From: Candidatus Scalindua sp.
GTDB lineage: Bacteria > Planctomycetota > Brocadiia > Brocadiales > Scalinduaceae
Assembly (NCBI GenBank): GCA_021776915.1
Contig: JAIQZU010000084.1
Coordinates: forward strand, 147,709 to 211,708
Direction of reading: 5' to 3'
DNA: 64,000 nucleotides
The position numbers and the translations under genes are program-made. The notes below the pieces were generated by a model that worked only from the letters and a program-made list of their open reading frames with translations, did no database searches and was not told where the DNA came from. Shown here piece by piece: positions 1 to 9,407 of the stretch (positions are counted from its first letter, which is position 1; each line of letters opens with the position of its first letter).

Positions 1-779
1 AAGATACCTTCATATCTGACATAATTAAAACCAAAAATTATCAAAAGATAGATTACCAGGGGAAAAGCGAATATTGACAGATTGATAACCGTCTTACGAA
101 TATCTTTTTCCTTATACCCATACACAATAAATGTTAGTACGAAGCAGATAATGTAAATCAAATAATTCTTCTTAATAAACATTGAATACCCGGAAAACAA
201 ACCACTGTAAAATATATAACATAACGATCCGGTATTCAGGTATCTAAGGATAAAGTAGGCAGCAAAAAGAAAACAGAAGGTAACTGCGGGCTCTGAAAAG
301 CCGCAACGTGAATATGCAAAACTCATAGTGCAAAATGAAAAAATAAGAGATGATATAAAGGAAATTCTCATAGAATATTTTAATTCCGACAACAATAAAA
401 TAAATACTACAGATAACCCGGCACACATAATTGGATTTACAAAAGAGACAAATAGCTGGGTAACATACTCAGGATGAACGCCCTTAACAAAAAACGACAT
501 TACCGTGCCCAGGAAATAGAACGGAACCAGTAAAATAGGCATCCCGAGACCCTGGCCTGAATAGATTTTCCCTCCCCTGCCTATCTTGCCTCTTTTCTGG
601 TATTTCATTTCCTTAACGCCGAATTCCGTATCATGGATAGAAAGGTCACCATCGCTAACGATACTCTTAGCCACAAGATAATTTTCAAGACCATCTCCTC
701 CATAGTGGCCTGAGGAAAAGAATGCAAAGATAGCCAGAAAAAACAGAAAAAAAGTCACATAAATCTTTTTACTGTACAT
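1..779 (-). CDS. Membrane glycosyltransferase (PMT/ArnT-like), partial at left edge
   Basis: An open frame starts at the ATG at 777-779 and runs 259 codons to the window edge without a stop, so the C-terminus is missing. The N-terminus is a hydrophobic helix (about residues 6-22) followed by a loop with GGDGLEN and further hydrophobic segments from about residue 80 onward. This layout resembles GT-C/PMT-type enzymes, which use lipid-linked sugars at the membrane; the acidic first loop fits that fold. The start overlaps the end of the upstream GT4 gene by 11 bases, which indicates translational coupling in the same minus-strand operon. The family assignment is tentative; a polymerase or YfhO-like protein is also possible. 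Confidence 0.6.
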   Translation of the reverse strand, partial: MYSKKIYVTFFLFFLAIFAFFSSGHYGGDGLENYLVAKSIVSDGDLSIHDTEFGVKEMKYQKRGKIGRGGKIYSGQGLGMPILLVPFYFLGTVMSFFVKGVHPEYVTQLFVSFVNPIMCAGLSVVFILLLSELKYSMRISFISSLIFSFCTMSFAYSRCGFSEPAVTFCFLFAAYFILRYLNTGSLCYIFYSGLFSGYSMFIKKNYLIYIICFVLTFIVYGYKEKDIRKTVINLSIFAFPLVIYLLIIFGFNYVRYEGI

Positions 780-1992
780 TTGTTCTCTTTTCTATAGCAC
801 AATAATATTTTTCTGCTATGAGTAAATATGAATTATTTTTTGCTGTCTTTATGGCTTGTTTCCTAAAACCTTCAAGACTTTCTAAACTTATAACTTCTTC
901 CATCTTATTTGCTAACGATAACGCATCGGCAGGCTTGACAAGCCAACCGTTTTTCCCATTTTTCACGATATCAGGTATGCCGCTTATCTCACTTGCAAGC
1001 ACAGGTATGCCACAAGCCATAGACTCCTGTATTACAACCGGCATACCTTCAGTTTCACCCTTTCTATCAAAGACTGATGGCACAACTATAACATCACCTA
1101 AAGAATATATCTCAGGCAAGAGTTCATTCTTGGTCCATCCTAAAAACCTCACATTATCTGAAATACCATATGCTTCTACCAGTTTTGTTATATGATTATA
1201 TAAAGGCCCTCCTCCCACAAGAATAAGGTTAAATTTGTAACCCTTCTCTTGTAATATGGCAGAAGCCTTGATCAAAAACTCTATCCCCTTCTTCTCAGAA
1301 AACTTACCAACAAAAAGAAAAGTAAAAATATTGCTCAAGCTAAACTTAGCTCTTAAACTATCTTTTTCCACATTATATTTAAACTTATTTGTATCCACAC
1401 CCATAGGTATAATATGGCTTGTTATATCTTTATGGCTTACTTCTCTAACCTGCTCTTTAATGTAATTACTTACAGGGAGCATTATGTCTGTTCTCTCTAA
1501 GATAAGCCTGCAGATATGTGTGCCAAAAATACCACATCTCTTGAGCATGAAGATATCTGCGGCATGAACTGTCAGGACATGATTAAATTTTAAGAGCCTT
1601 CCAATTAATGCACAAATTAAACCTTGAGGCACGATCCAGTGAGTATTAACTACATCTATCTTGTTCTTTATTATTACATTGATTGTGGCCAAACATTGAA
1701 ACAATAAAAAAAAAGGGATTTGCAAGTATGCCAGGAGGCTACTCTTTAAATCACTTAAAATCCCTTCTCCACTCCCAAGAAGCTGAAGTCTTAAAGGTAA
1801 AAAATATATAAATCTATGTATTTTCAATCCCTCTGACTCTTCGTAACGCAACAAGCCGGTAGAGTGAGGCACCAGTACGTGCACCTCGTAGAAGCGACAT
1901 AACGCCTTTGCAAGGTCGAAGACAAATCGAGCGGAGACAGCGTCATCTTTGCTTTTAGGAAAAGTACTAGTTAAAATAAGTAGCTTCTTCAT
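769..1992 (-). CDS. Glycosyltransferase family 4 (GT-B fold)
   Basis: A 407-residue GT-B glycosyltransferase. The N-terminal acceptor domain opens with an ILTSTFP strand and a donor-binding C-terminal domain begins at about residue 220 (VGKFSEKKG). The E-x7-E motif of retaining GT4 enzymes is present (E315 to E323, in EGMPVVIQE), followed by ACGIPVLAS. It should transfer a sugar from a nucleotide donor to a lipid-linked glycan intermediate on the cytoplasmic side. It lies in the minus-strand polysaccharide cluster, 31 bases after a methyltransferase, and overlaps the next gene. Donor and acceptor cannot be told from sequence. Confidence 0.85.
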   Translation of the reverse strand: MKKLLILTSTFPKSKDDAVSARFVFDLAKALCRFYEVHVLVPHSTGLLRYEESEGLKIHRFIYFLPLRLQLLGSGEGILSDLKSSLLAYLQIPFFLLFQCLATINVIIKNKIDVVNTHWIVPQGLICALIGRLLKFNHVLTVHAADIFMLKRCGIFGTHICRLILERTDIMLPVSNYIKEQVREVSHKDITSHIIPMGVDTNKFKYNVEKDSLRAKFSLSNIFTFLFVGKFSEKKGIEFLIKASAILQEKGYKFNLILVGGGPLYNHITKLVEAYGISDNVRFLGWTKNELLPEIYSLGDVIVVPSVFDRKGETEGMPVVIQESMACGIPVLASEISGIPDIVKNGKNGWLVKPADALSLANKMEEVISLESLEGFRKQAIKTAKNNSYLLIAEKYYCAIEKRTNVQ

Positions 1993-2023
1993 TACGATCT
2001 GCCACCTTCACTCCTTTAATATA

Positions 2024-2824
2024 CTAACGCTTATTAGCTATTACCAGTATTGAACCTGCGCTTGTCCATCTTAAAATTTCTTCCAATAAATTCCCTGTAA
2101 AAACGGCCAGTTTATTCTCACCATCGTAGCTATCCTTATTTCTAAAAATACTGCAAAATTCCACAAGACTGAATACATGGTCCACCGGCATTATTTCTTC
2201 TATTAGAAACCCACTCTTTGATATTACATCTTCCAATTCCCTCACTTTGAAGTATCTCTGGTAATAGCAAACCCTGGGAGGTTTATTGAATATATTACGT
2301 ATAAACGAGTTGTGTTTTAAATAATCTAAAGGCTTTTTTATCTTCAAAAATATGTTTTTGTATGGAACAGTCAGTATCAACTTCCCTTCAGGCTTTAAAA
2401 CTCTATAGGCCTCATTCAACACACCGTCAGGGCCCTCTGCAAAATGTTCTATCACCCCCCAGGATAAATAGGTACTGAAATAGTTAGTCTCAAAGGGCAT
2501 ACTTCTTACATCAGCAGTATATACCTCCAGCGTAGCATCATAAGCCTTAATCTTATCTATACATTCCTGTTGATAATCTATCCCAACCATTTTATATCCC
2601 AACATGCTAAGCTTGATAACCCACGGCCCAAGGCCACAACCGGCTTCTAATATACGCCCATCTTTCGGAAGGTAATCAATAATAATATCTAAGAACTTTT
2701 TGACCCGAGGGTAGCTGAATACTTCCATGATAGTCTCGATATCAGTATTTATCCAGTTTTCACACCATGCCTCTTTTGTGACTCTATTAATACTGTCAAT
2801 GTCGCTGTCTTTCATTTTATCCAT
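2024..2824 (-). CDS. SAM-dependent class I methyltransferase
   Basis: 266 residues with a Rossmann methyltransferase core. Motif I is ILEAGCGLGPWV (about residue 58), the acidic end of strand 2 is VGIDYQ, and LSWGVIEHF is followed by the post-motif region EAYRVLKPEGKLILTVP. This pattern is typical of methyltransferases in glycan clusters that methylate sugars or terminal groups, but the substrate is unknown. An alternative start three codons downstream (MKDSD) is possible. It sits between a GT2 and a GT4 gene on the same strand. Confidence 0.85.
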   Translation of the reverse strand: MDKMKDSDIDSINRVTKEAWCENWINTDIETIMEVFSYPRVKKFLDIIIDYLPKDGRILEAGCGLGPWVIKLSMLGYKMVGIDYQQECIDKIKAYDATLEVYTADVRSMPFETNYFSTYLSWGVIEHFAEGPDGVLNEAYRVLKPEGKLILTVPYKNIFLKIKKPLDYLKHNSFIRNIFNKPPRVCYYQRYFKVRELEDVISKSGFLIEEIMPVDHVFSLVEFCSIFRNKDSYDGENKLAVFTGNLLEEILRWTSAGSILVIANKR

Positions 2825-2937
2825 AACCTACCCTGTAAAGAATATATCCATTACCCATATTTCCATTTGGAAGGATAACCCTGCATTTATTCATTTTATA
2901 AGAGAGTAGACTTTTATGGTATGTTATAATTTCAGCA

Positions 2938-3891
2938 TTAATTTGATTCAGTTTTATCAAAAGAGTCCTTCTTAAGTCTGTAGAGTATTTCTTCGTTAAG
3001 CTTCCTGTTTGCCGACATAATATCCCCTAACAGACCTATCATCATAATCAGAATACCTATGATTATGCCTACAGATGCTATAATCAATGATTGCACATGA
3101 CCTCCATGCATCCTGGTATAATGTGATATAAGAAATCTGATAATGAGAATAATGCTGAACGATATGGGAATCAGTCCTATCTTAAAGAAACTCCTCAGAG
3201 GTTCGTACATCAGATAGATACGAAGCAGCGTAGTTGTAGACCTCAAAACATATGAGGGAATACTCTTTATAAGCCTCGATTCCCTCAGCTTTTGGTTTGT
3301 TGATATTCCAATATAGTTGATTGGTATCTCTTTTCTGCCTGCCTGAATTATTGTCTCCAGGGTATACGTGTAGGTTGAAAACACATTAAGCCTTAATGCA
3401 GCATCCCTGCTATATGCCCTGAAGCCGCTTGTTGTATCAGGTATATCAGTGTCCGACAATCTTCGCACAACGTAACTGCCGACCTTCTGAAGTATTTTCT
3501 TCGTCAGAGAGAAATGCTTGATATTCAGAATATCACGACAGCCGATAACAATTTCAGCTTTTTTATCAAGTATCGGTTTGACTAGTTTTGTAATATCCGC
3601 GCCTCTGTATTGATTATCTCCGTCAGTGTTCACTATTATATCTGCACCCAGTTCAAGGGATCTTTCTATGCCTCTCCTGAATGCCTCTGCAAGGCCGCTT
3701 CTTACTGGAAGATCCAGAATGTGACCTACCCCTTCTTTCTTTGCCACCTCCACCGTAGAATCTGTTGAACCATCGTTTATCACGAGGGTTTTAATTTCAT
3801 CAATACCTTCTATTTCTTTAGGTAAATCCCTCAAAGTAACAGGCAAGGTCGCCTCCTCATTATGGCATGGAATCTGGATAATAAGTTTCAT
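2938..3891 (-). CDS. GT2 glycosyltransferase, polyprenyl-phosphate sugar synthase type
   Basis: 317 residues. The GT2 domain covers residues 1-220 (IPCHNEEATLP near the start, DxD-like NTDGDNQY near 95). Two C-terminal hydrophobic helices follow at about 240-262 and 270-292. This architecture is that of dolichyl/undecaprenyl-phosphate mannosyl- or glucosyltransferases, which load a sugar onto a polyprenyl phosphate carrier. A roughly 80% identical but truncated copy of the first 170 residues lies at 8753-9271, evidence of a local duplication. The loaded sugar could feed the PMT-type glycosyltransferases of the cluster. Confidence 0.85.
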   Translation of the reverse strand: MKLIIQIPCHNEEATLPVTLRDLPKEIEGIDEIKTLVINDGSTDSTVEVAKKEGVGHILDLPVRSGLAEAFRRGIERSLELGADIIVNTDGDNQYRGADITKLVKPILDKKAEIVIGCRDILNIKHFSLTKKILQKVGSYVVRRLSDTDIPDTTSGFRAYSRDAALRLNVFSTYTYTLETIIQAGRKEIPINYIGISTNQKLRESRLIKSIPSYVLRSTTTLLRIYLMYEPLRSFFKIGLIPISFSIILIIRFLISHYTRMHGGHVQSLIIASVGIIIGILIMMIGLLGDIMSANRKLNEEILYRLKKDSFDKTESN

Positions 3892-3951
3892 GTGATCTCT
3901 TTAATATACAACTGTTTAGAAAGTCAAAAATCTAAATGATGCTTTTATGGT

Positions 3952-5409
3952 TTATAATTTGCTGACATCAAAGCTTTTGCTATGTTTCGCAATTCTAGCC
4001 TGAATAGATTCAAGCAGTCCTTCTCTCAGGATCCCCTGCTTTATTGCTAAGGTAGCCCATGCGGGGCATAAAGGGTCTTCCCTTTGTTCACTATAGTTGT
4101 TCAACTCATCATTTTTTACAATTAATCCGGTATCATAATCTACTCTTGAATAAGCAGACCTGGTCGCACATCCACCCTGACACAAATCATTCTTATACAA
4201 ATCACAAACATCAGGAGAACATACGTACGTGCCATATCCTTTTGCAAATTCTGTTCTGTAATTAACTAGTTTCTTGCTATTTGCCAAACGCTTCAAAGAA
4301 AAATCATTCTCATAAATATTCCCAAATGTATATTCATCTGTAGCGTCTTTTCCGGGTGATTCAGAACATGCAGTAACGTCTCCATTCGCCCTTATATGTA
4401 ATCCAGATCTATTACGATTACATGTCTTGTTATATGTAAATGCCGACCATGGAGTCCAATCAATATTAAATATATCTTTGTCAATCATTGATATTAAGTC
4501 ATATAGTACCTTAACATGTAGTGATGTGATTCCAATTTCCTGATCTTCACCTTCAGCAGCTCCACAATAATGAACTGGTACTATCGAGTGATCAAATCCA
4601 TTCTCCATAACCCACATATGAAGGTCAAGCATCCCGTCGAATGTTGTATGGTCCAGAACAGAGTTTACGACTAGTCTCAGCGATGGATTCTTACCGTAAC
4701 CAACGTTTATCAGGTTCCGATAGCCATCCTGCATCTTCTTAAATGCACCGGTCTGGTTTGCTTTATAATCCTGGAGTTCTTCAATTAATGTGTCTCCTTT
4801 AGTACACAAACTTATTTCGTATGCAGCAAATTGTTCTGCAATTTCTGGAGTAATTAAGGCTACATCATCAAATGTCATTATCTTGGATTTTTTCCCTCTT
4901 TTGTTGTAGATATCATATATCATATTAACAACTTTAAAGAAATGCTCCGCTCTCTTTTTTTGTTTTCCTAATTTCGGATCTTTATATATTAAAGGTTCTC
5001 CGCCAGTTAGTATAAAAAGCATAACCCCTAAATCGAATGCTTCTTCAGTAATCTTCTTTAACTTGTCATAAGGCAGATATTCGTCTTTGGAAGGCCCTGA
5101 AGAGGCAAAACACCATGTACATTCAAAGTTGCATCCCCTTGTAATCATATAATCAAGAGATGTAATCTTAATTCCCTGCTTTATCATGCTTAACAGCTTA
5201 TCAGGAGTAACTCCGCCCATACCAGGATGCAAATCTACAACGCTTCCTCTAAGCCTTCTGATTTTATTAATTTCCTCTGAGGTTAACGAATACACTTTAT
5301 CCCCTTTCTCAGGCTTTTTCAAAGGTCTTGTGAAAGGTTTCTTTTCTGAGTTTAGTCCTGGACTTAGAAGCGCTTTTAACGTATCTGTCATTGGAACTTT
5401 ATTTTTCAT
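3952..5409 (-). CDS. Radical SAM protein with SPASM-like C-terminus
   Basis: 485 residues. A radical SAM core begins after an unusual N-terminal extension of about 85 residues, with the Cx3Cx2C cluster motif in RGCNFECTWC and the GGEP motif shortly after. The C-terminal third is cysteine-rich (CNRNRSG, VTACSES, CSPDVC, NDLCQGGC, DPLCPAW), as expected for a SPASM/twitch domain binding auxiliary Fe-S clusters. It directly follows the phosphonoacetaldehyde-reductase-like gene and the kinase-cytidylyltransferase fusion, with which it may share a pathway. The reaction is unknown. The start is ATG at 5407-5409, with no strong ribosome binding site. Confidence 0.8.
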   Translation of the reverse strand: MKNKVPMTDTLKALLSPGLNSEKKPFTRPLKKPEKGDKVYSLTSEEINKIRRLRGSVVDLHPGMGGVTPDKLLSMIKQGIKITSLDYMITRGCNFECTWCFASSGPSKDEYLPYDKLKKITEEAFDLGVMLFILTGGEPLIYKDPKLGKQKKRAEHFFKVVNMIYDIYNKRGKKSKIMTFDDVALITPEIAEQFAAYEISLCTKGDTLIEELQDYKANQTGAFKKMQDGYRNLINVGYGKNPSLRLVVNSVLDHTTFDGMLDLHMWVMENGFDHSIVPVHYCGAAEGEDQEIGITSLHVKVLYDLISMIDKDIFNIDWTPWSAFTYNKTCNRNRSGLHIRANGDVTACSESPGKDATDEYTFGNIYENDFSLKRLANSKKLVNYRTEFAKGYGTYVCSPDVCDLYKNDLCQGGCATRSAYSRVDYDTGLIVKNDELNNYSEQREDPLCPAWATLAIKQGILREGLLESIQARIAKHSKSFDVSKL

Positions 5410-5448
5410 TTTATCGCTGCTAAAAAGAAGGTTAATATGAATAAGGTA

Positions 5449-6570
5449 TTATAAAACGGCATGGTAGATATCTTTTACTTGCTTTAAAGATAAATTACAT
5501 AGCATATTGTTAAATCTGTCCGGGTGAAATGCATTATCAACTAGCCTCGGTATATCCGCTTGCCTAACTCCGTATTCACTTAATTTAGAAGGTACTTCAC
5601 AATCCTCTAGAAAGAGCTCATAGCAGTCATGAAAACTGGAATCTCTATTTCCATATCTGTTTTTAAAAATATCTAAAACTTCATTTAGCCCTGCATCATT
5701 TTTAGTTATATTATAATCAAAAATAGATCCCAAGGTAATACTGCATGCAAAACCATGAGGAATATCGTGAAATAAGGTTAATGGATATGACAAGGCGTGA
5801 GCTGCGGAAGTTCGCGTCTGTGAAAAAGCATATCCTGCAAGCAAACACGCTTTTGACATAGCGGTTCTATATTCTAAAGAATCTAATTTTTTTAAAAGTT
5901 TGGGTAATGCCTCAATGCAAAACCTGATTGAATCGAGTGCAAAGTTAATAGTGATAAAATTCCTTTTTTTATTCCAAATAGACTCTAATGCATGAGATAA
6001 TACATCCAGCCCTGTAAAAGCAGTAATTTCCTTTGGAGCGGAGAGGCTTAATCGAGGATCAACCAATGCCGTATCCGCATATAAAACTTCATTATCAACA
6101 GAAAACTTCTTTTTCTTCTCGAAATCCCAAAGTGTTCCCCATTTTGTAATTTCTGATGACGAACCAGAAGTTGTTGGAACAAGGATCAATTTATATTGTG
6201 CTCTTGCTGATTTAAAAGGGTCCAGAAGATGTGGATTCTCGACAAGTTTTTCCAAAGACATCAAATTATTCGAAATTAATTTTGCAAATAGCGCTTTTGT
6301 TATATCTAGCTTGCTGCCACCACCAATTCCAACTACCTGAGAACAAGATTCAGGAAATATTATTTTGTCAATAGTCTGTAAGACTGGATTACTTCCTGAT
6401 GTACTGTAAAGAAATGTATCTTCTGGAAAAAAGGAAGGAATTTCAGGCCTTAAGTTTAATAACGTTTCAGAAATAACTAATAATGTTTTTTTATGCAAAC
6501 TTATAAATGATGAAATTTCACTTAAGTTAAATTCTGAAAAAATGACGCGTGTTGGATTATAATTTTCCAT
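5449..6570 (-). CDS. Iron-containing alcohol dehydrogenase, phosphonoacetaldehyde-reductase-like
   Basis: 373 residues, a group III (Fe-type) alcohol dehydrogenase. The NAD(P)-binding GGGSKLD and substrate-side VPTTSGSSSEITKW segments are present, as are the metal-ligand motifs GLDVLSHALES, HDIPHG and AFHPDRF. The combination VPTTSGSxSExTKW plus SHALESIWN matches what I know of the hydroxyethylphosphonate dehydrogenase / phosphonoacetaldehyde reductase branch. It would reduce an aldehyde such as phosphonoacetaldehyde to the alcohol. No PEP mutase or decarboxylase gene is visible in the window, so the phosphonate substrate is inference. It lies 47 bases downstream of a kinase-cytidylyltransferase fusion that could activate its product. 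Confidence 0.7.
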   Translation of the reverse strand: MENYNPTRVIFSEFNLSEISSFISLHKKTLLVISETLLNLRPEIPSFFPEDTFLYSTSGSNPVLQTIDKIIFPESCSQVVGIGGGSKLDITKALFAKLISNNLMSLEKLVENPHLLDPFKSARAQYKLILVPTTSGSSSEITKWGTLWDFEKKKKFSVDNEVLYADTALVDPRLSLSAPKEITAFTGLDVLSHALESIWNKKRNFITINFALDSIRFCIEALPKLLKKLDSLEYRTAMSKACLLAGYAFSQTRTSAAHALSYPLTLFHDIPHGFACSITLGSIFDYNITKNDAGLNEVLDIFKNRYGNRDSSFHDCYELFLEDCEVPSKLSEYGVRQADIPRLVDNAFHPDRFNNMLCNLSLKQVKDIYHAVL

Positions 6571-6617
6571 AAATTATAGACTACATATAAAACTATGCAA
6601 CCAATTTGTAACAATCT

Positions 6618-7937
6618 TCATGAGGTTTTGCACTCCTTTTTTCCCCAAAACTGTTCGGACACTGTTAGATCTCTTGGTATATCGATCTCAGTCCAATTTC
6701 CCTTAATTTGCACAAGATCTACTGAATATCCTCTATTTATTATCTCTTGTAACATATCTGTTAAATAAGCTTTTTTAAAGGATTTCGCAGTATGGAAGGC
6801 TTGACCTGGATTCTCATAATAATATTGCAATAAGTCATTAAAAACATCTTTAAGTATTTCAGCTCCTTTCCTACTAAAATATGCAACTCCCAGAAATTCA
6901 CCAAAAGCATTTTTGGAATCTGCATCTTTTCTGATTAACGTTACAGTCTTCCTGTTTTCAGAGAATACCAGTTCTGCTTCTGATATCGGATGATCAACTC
7001 TATCTTCGTAATATTCAAGCCAGTTACAATCAACCGCTATTGCAATATCCGAATTTGTTTCGAGCATTTGACGAATAATAACTTCATCATAGATTATATC
7101 TGAGTATGAAAACAGAAATCCGGAATTCATAGCTTCTTCAGCGTAAAAAAGGGAATGGAGAATATTGTTATTCTCGTAATCAGGATTAACGTAACATTGA
7201 TACCGGTCATCATTAAAATACTCTTTCTTATAACCAACTACTATATTAATGCCTGTAATCCCGCAATTTAGAAGATTATCAATCAACCTGTCTAGTATTG
7301 TTTTTCCATTAACATTCAACATGCATTTTGGTTTTTCTTTCTTAAAATGATTCATGCGATTTCCCATTCCTGCTGCAACAATTATTGCGTTTAAAGGTTT
7401 TCTGCCCAAAAATCTGACGACTTCGCCTAATAATAATCTCTGACACTCCTCAATTGTTAAGGATTTCGTATTAATTACTAACTCTGGCGAATCCGATGTT
7501 TCATAAGATTCAGTAACACCTATAAAGTTTTCATACTCCCCATTCAGAGCCTTCTGATAATGGCCTTTGTAATCTCTCTCGATACATACTTCTAAAGGAC
7601 AGTTCAGGAAAACTTCCATAAAATTGGTTATTGTATCTCTTGCCTTTTGCCTTATGTCTCTCTTATGGGATATTGCAGTAACGATAACAATAATTCCATT
7701 TTCATTGTACTTACTAGCCATCTGTATAGTTTTTCCCAGTATTGCATTCCGCTCATCAGTCATATATCCATGGGTTTCTCCTAACTCTTCCCTGATAGCT
7801 TCTCCATCCAACAACTTAACATTATTTACACCAATTGCTTTCAAATCATTAAAAAGTTTTCCCCCTAACGTACTTTTTCCCGATGCGCTTACCCCTGTAA
7901 TCCAAATAGTCCCGGAAATTAATTCCTGATTTCTCAT
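6618..7937 (-). CDS. APS-kinase-like / nucleotidyltransferase fusion enzyme
   Basis: About 439 residues from ATG at 7935-7937; an in-frame TTG at 7946 overlapping the previous stop is less likely. The N-terminal 185 residues are a CysC-like P-loop kinase (GVSASGKST, LLDGEAIREELG, IERDYKGHYQKA). The rest is a MobA/LicC-like nucleotidyltransferase (AAGMGNRM, EKPKCML, FSYSDIIYD, YLTDMLQ). The same two folds occur as separate genes at 41967 and 46821, where they resemble the Campylobacter cytidine diphosphoramidate kinase and CTP:phosphoglutamine cytidylyltransferase. By analogy with PAPS synthase, I infer that it makes a CDP- or CMP-activated headgroup and phosphorylates the 3'-position. The substrate is unknown; the neighbouring reductase suggests a phosphonate-like compound. 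Confidence 0.8.
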   Translation of the reverse strand: MRNQELISGTIWITGVSASGKSTLGGKLFNDLKAIGVNNVKLLDGEAIREELGETHGYMTDERNAILGKTIQMASKYNENGIIVIVTAISHKRDIRQKARDTITNFMEVFLNCPLEVCIERDYKGHYQKALNGEYENFIGVTESYETSDSPELVINTKSLTIEECQRLLLGEVVRFLGRKPLNAIIVAAGMGNRMNHFKKEKPKCMLNVNGKTILDRLIDNLLNCGITGINIVVGYKKEYFNDDRYQCYVNPDYENNNILHSLFYAEEAMNSGFLFSYSDIIYDEVIIRQMLETNSDIAIAVDCNWLEYYEDRVDHPISEAELVFSENRKTVTLIRKDADSKNAFGEFLGVAYFSRKGAEILKDVFNDLLQYYYENPGQAFHTAKSFKKAYLTDMLQEIINRGYSVDLVQIKGNWTEIDIPRDLTVSEQFWGKKECKTS

Positions 7938-7942
7938 TATAT

Positions 7943-8752
7943 TCAAACCTTGATCTCCACTATATCCTTAACACCATGATAATTCAATGAATCCATAATA
8001 TGCTTATTAAGTATCTGTATTAAACCATGCTTTATGCCAGGCTCCGCTGTTGCGAAGACATTCTCTCGCTCTCCCGGATCTACCTCTAAATCGTATAACT
8101 CAAACTTCTCTTCATTCCTTGAAAAGTTTTTAAAAGATGTGCCGTTAAATCTGGTACGATAAATAAAGGTATTTCTTTTATTCCTGATAGAAACAGAATA
8201 GCGATCTATATACAAGTCTTCACTGATCACAACATCTTTGTGACTTGCAGGTTCATCTGTATTATTCAACAGGGTTTTTCCGTTGACCATGCATCCGGAC
8301 TGCAGGTTCAACATATCCAGTATAGTTGGCAGAATATCTATATTTGCCTCTACAAGTCCATGGTCTACACCTTGTCTATTAAGGCTCCTGGGAAACTTAA
8401 TTGCCATGCCTACATTAACAGATTCCTGATAAAGGTCAAATACATCAATAGGATTATGTTCATTAAAATTGCTTCCATGGTCTCCCATAATAACTACCAG
8501 GGAGTCATCATATACATTTCTATCCTTGAGATACGCCAGAAACTGGTCTATTTGATACATACAGTAATCAAGCTCAGCCCTATAAAGATCTTTAAAAAAT
8601 GTGATCTGATCCTTATCGAAATCAAGTGCACCCTTAATACTCCTATATTCCTTTACATCCCGGAAAACTTCTTTTTTAGAAACCCTGCTGTAAGCCCATT
8701 CAAAATCTCTGGGCGGCTAATATCTCCAATGTGTCCCTATAATAGATGCAGG
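7943..8752 (-). pseudogene. Truncated sulfatase-fold gene (C-terminal remnant)
   Basis: The frame encodes a sequence clearly paralogous to residues 461-731 of the complete sulfatase-fold gene at 11131-13326 (for example PPRDFEW, GALDF, FFKDLYRAE, GDHGSNF). The N-terminal membrane region and the catalytic Thr region are missing. A stop codon sits where the intact copy reads FHPPRDFEW (HWRY, stop, PPRDFEW), and a 2-base insertion shifts the frame just upstream of it. The longest intact ATG-started piece is 7943-8560 (205 residues). It is joined at 8752/8753 to a truncated GT2 gene, so a deletion has fused two genes. It cannot be catalytic. Confidence 0.8.
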
Positions 8753-9271
8753 AAAAAAAACATTAAGCCTTAATGCGGCATCCCTACTATACACCCTGAA
8801 TCTGCTTGTTGTATCCGAGATATCAGTATTTGACAACCTTCTTACAACGTAACTACCAACCTTCTGGAGTAGCTTCTTTGCCAAAGAAAAATATTCAATA
8901 TTTAAGATATCTCTACAACCAATAACAATCTCAGCTTTTTTATCAAGTATTGGTTTGACTAATTTTGATATATCTGCACCTCTGTATTGATTGTCTCCGT
9001 CAGTATTAACCACAATATCTGCGCCCAGTTTCAGCGATCTTTCTATACCCCTTCGGAATGCCCCTGCAAGGCCACTTTTTAAAGGAAGGTCCAGTAATAT
9101 ATGGCTAGCTCCTTCTTTCCTTGCCACCTTAACCGTAGAATCAGTATAGCCATCGTTTATGATAAGGGTTTCAACTTCATCAATACCTTCAATTTTCTTT
9201 GGTAAATTCCTTAAAGTAATAGGCAAGGTATCCTCCTCATTATGGCACGGAATCTGGATAGTGAGTTTCAT
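8753..9271 (-). pseudogene. Truncated GT2 glycosyltransferase (N-terminal remnant)
   Basis: The first 172 codons are about 80% identical in protein to the complete GT2 at 2938-3891, including IPCHNEE, NTDGDNQYRGAD and LRLNVF. The homology stops abruptly at LNVF in a run of eight A/T bases (8753-8760). After that the sequence matches the sulfatase-fold gene, and the frame ends 12 codons later. The C-terminal part of the GT domain and both membrane helices are lost, so the product is probably inactive. The upstream sequence is similar to that of the intact copy, so it may still be transcribed. Confidence 0.8.
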
Positions 9272-9407
9272 ATGACCTCATTAGTTTTTAACTGGTTGGA
9301 AAATAAATACCTAAACGACGCATTTATAGTATGAATTCTTATTCCTATAAAATAAACTTTTTGAGTTGTTTTGAATAATGGCAACCTAAATGCTTCAAAT
9401 AAGTTAT

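Noticed and set aside
8753..9271. Functional short glycosyltransferase
   Set aside because: Homology stops mid-domain at a junction with another pseudogene; membrane helices are lost.
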